Of a stretch of 64,000 nucleotides of DNA, positions 63,421-64,000 are shown piece after piece. The stretch's first letter is position 1, and each line of letters starts with the position of its first letter. Under the pieces are notes generated by a model. That model worked only from the letters and a program-made list of their open reading frames with translations, was not told the DNA's origin and searched no databases. The translations under genes and the position numbers were made by a program. Origin of the DNA: Reticulitermes lucifugus (Eukaryota > Arthropoda > Insecta > Blattodea > Rhinotermitidae); NCBI GenBank assembly GCA_026260175.1, contig JAKCWW010000576.1, forward strand, positions 32,379 to 96,378, read 5' to 3'.

Positions 63421-63540
63421 TGTTTCCCAACTTTTTTCCATGGAGGAAACTCTAAAATAATTTTTTACATCCCGAGGAACCCCTACCTATAAACAGGTCA
63501 GAAGAACTTTATATTATATATACCGTGCATTTCAGTAATT
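63421..63540. mobile_element. Possible decayed hAT-type end
   Basis: CAAGTGTTTCCCAACTTTTTT followed by TGGAGGAAAC and CCCGAGGAACCCCTACC resembles the terminal and subterminal sequence of the hAT-type elements elsewhere in the window. A second terminal repeat and target duplication were not found. Confidence 0.35.
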
Positions 63541-63596
63541 AAATAATTCATTCATTCATTCCAACAAATGCACTACACTGTTTTAGTGTTTTCTGT

Positions 63597-63637
63597 CCCT
63601 ACGTATGTTTCGGCACTACCTGTGCCATCATCAGGGG
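63597..63637 (-). ncRNA. Hammerhead ribozyme-like motif, left arm copy
   Basis: On the minus strand it reads CCCTGATGATGGCACAGG, TAGTGCCGAAACATACG, then TAGGGA. Core, stem II and stem I equal those of the right-arm copy. The stem III palindrome is broken by one base (ACATACGT instead of ACATATGT), which would weaken dimerisation with itself but not necessarily with other copies. Confidence 0.65.
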
Positions 63638-63848
63638 TGTCGTCGAGAGTTCACAATCCTCAATGTATCCAGTTCACTTTCACAACATATAATTTTTTGT
63701 AAGTCACTATCACTGAATATCACTTATCTTCTTGTTCATAGTGGAAAAAATAACAAAAGATAAGTGATATTCAGTGATAGTGACTTACAAAAAATTATGT
63801 GTTGTGAAAGTGAACTGGATACATTGAGGATTGTGAACTCTCGACGAC

Positions 63849-63893
63849 ACCCCTGATGATGGCACAGGTAGTGCCGAAACATATGTAGGGACA
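63849..63893 (+). ncRNA. Hammerhead ribozyme-like motif, right arm copy
   Basis: The core CTGATGA is at 63853-63859. GGCAC (63861-63865) pairs with GTGCC (63871-63875) with loop AGGTA. GAAAC is at 63876-63880, then ATATGTA. ACATATGT is an 8-base palindrome, and UA precedes GGG, which pairs with the CCC before the core (stem I). All core positions match. Read as one molecule, stem III has at most three pairs, so dimer action is expected. Confidence 0.75.
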
Positions 63894-64000
63894 GAAAACA
63901 CTAAAACAGTGTAGTGCATTTGTTGGAATTAAATAATTAATTAAAGGCCAGCAGAAGTTGATGGCGAGCAGCCGTTCTGTCGCCACCGGTGAGGCAGCTC

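Larger units (their letters stand above)
63558..63929. mobile_element. Large near-perfect fold-back element carrying two outward hammerhead motifs
   Basis: The left arm 63558-63730 and right arm 63757-63929 (173 bp each) are near-identical inverted copies around a 26-bp spacer. Each arm carries one hammerhead-like motif, on the minus strand at about 63597-63637 and on the plus strand at 63849-63893. TAAT-rich text borders both sides (AAATAATTCATT; AAATAATTAATT), so the insertion target is unclear. No ORF lies within. The few arm mismatches suggest a recent origin or continued conversion between arms. Confidence 0.85.
20716..64000 (+). other. Inferred giant intron downstream of the RRM2 exon
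   Basis: The next CELF exon, expected to start by completing a glycine codon and continuing CAFV, was not found in the remaining 43 kb. Repeats inside are listed separately. Blocks with nothing I can support are about 21661-22151, 22242-23757, 25269-26282, 26326-28340, 28483-30229, 31186-32660, 33601-34297, 34356-36710, 36948-40134, 40511-45602, 47101-48369, 49716-50822, 51349-55190, 55393-56724, 56926-58197, 59477-60353 and 60791-63420. They contain AT-rich sequence and chance ORFs. That the whole tract is one intron is inference. It could hold nested genes or the next exon in a form I missed. Confidence 0.55.

Noticed and set aside
1-64000. CRISPR arrays, prokaryotic operons or ribosome binding sites
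   Set aside because: No regularly spaced repeat-spacer structure or compact gene layout; the window is eukaryotic.

Overview
The window reads as intron-rich, AT-rich arthropod DNA, most likely from a blattodean insect (cockroach or termite). That placement is inference: it rests on the size of the non-coding tracts, the insect-type repeat families, and one exon with a strongly insect-like CELF/Bruno sequence. There is no operon-like layout. Almost every open frame in the 64 kb is chance or repeat-derived.

The one firmly supported gene segment is a 129-bp exon at 20587-20715 (+). It encodes the first half of RRM2 of a CELF/Bruno-like RNA-binding protein, closest to the CELF3-6 / bruno-3 type, with a clean acceptor and donor. 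No other exon of this gene was found, so about 20 kb before it and 43 kb after it are best read as very long introns. A 33-bp minisatellite containing a 285-base assembly gap starts about 215 bp downstream of the exon. A compact unrecognised ORF with a poly(A) signal (19190-19477) and a small block with two YY1/PHO-type motifs and splice-like borders (11931-12031) are the only other gene-like candidates.

The intronic DNA holds a varied set of mobile elements. There are two complete non-autonomous hAT elements with 8-bp target duplications (1427-1868; 32669-33236) and a decayed DDE transposase (30230-30590). There are two LINE reverse-transcriptase C-terminal fragments (2148-2290; 23758-23967). 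At least four tRNA-derived SINE families are present, two with visible target duplications (24967-25258; about 58214-58466). Several minisatellites are also present (22152, 56.7 kb, 60.4 kb).

The most interesting signal is a recurrent hammerhead-ribozyme-like motif: a CUGANGA core, a short hairpin, GAAAC, then a palindromic ACAUGU, ACAUAUGU or ACGU and a UA or UC cleavage-type dinucleotide. It occurs at about 26.28, 48.38, 50.9/51.27, 55.30 and 63.61/63.86 kb. A C3-to-U relative occurs at about 3.05, 36.8 and 47.07 kb. Several copies sit inside inverted-repeat (fold-back) elements with arms of 65-173 bp. Minimal hammerheads of this form are known from Penelope-like retroelements, but no Penelope reverse transcriptase is visible here. 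These look like solo, non-autonomous fold-back carriers of ribozyme motifs.
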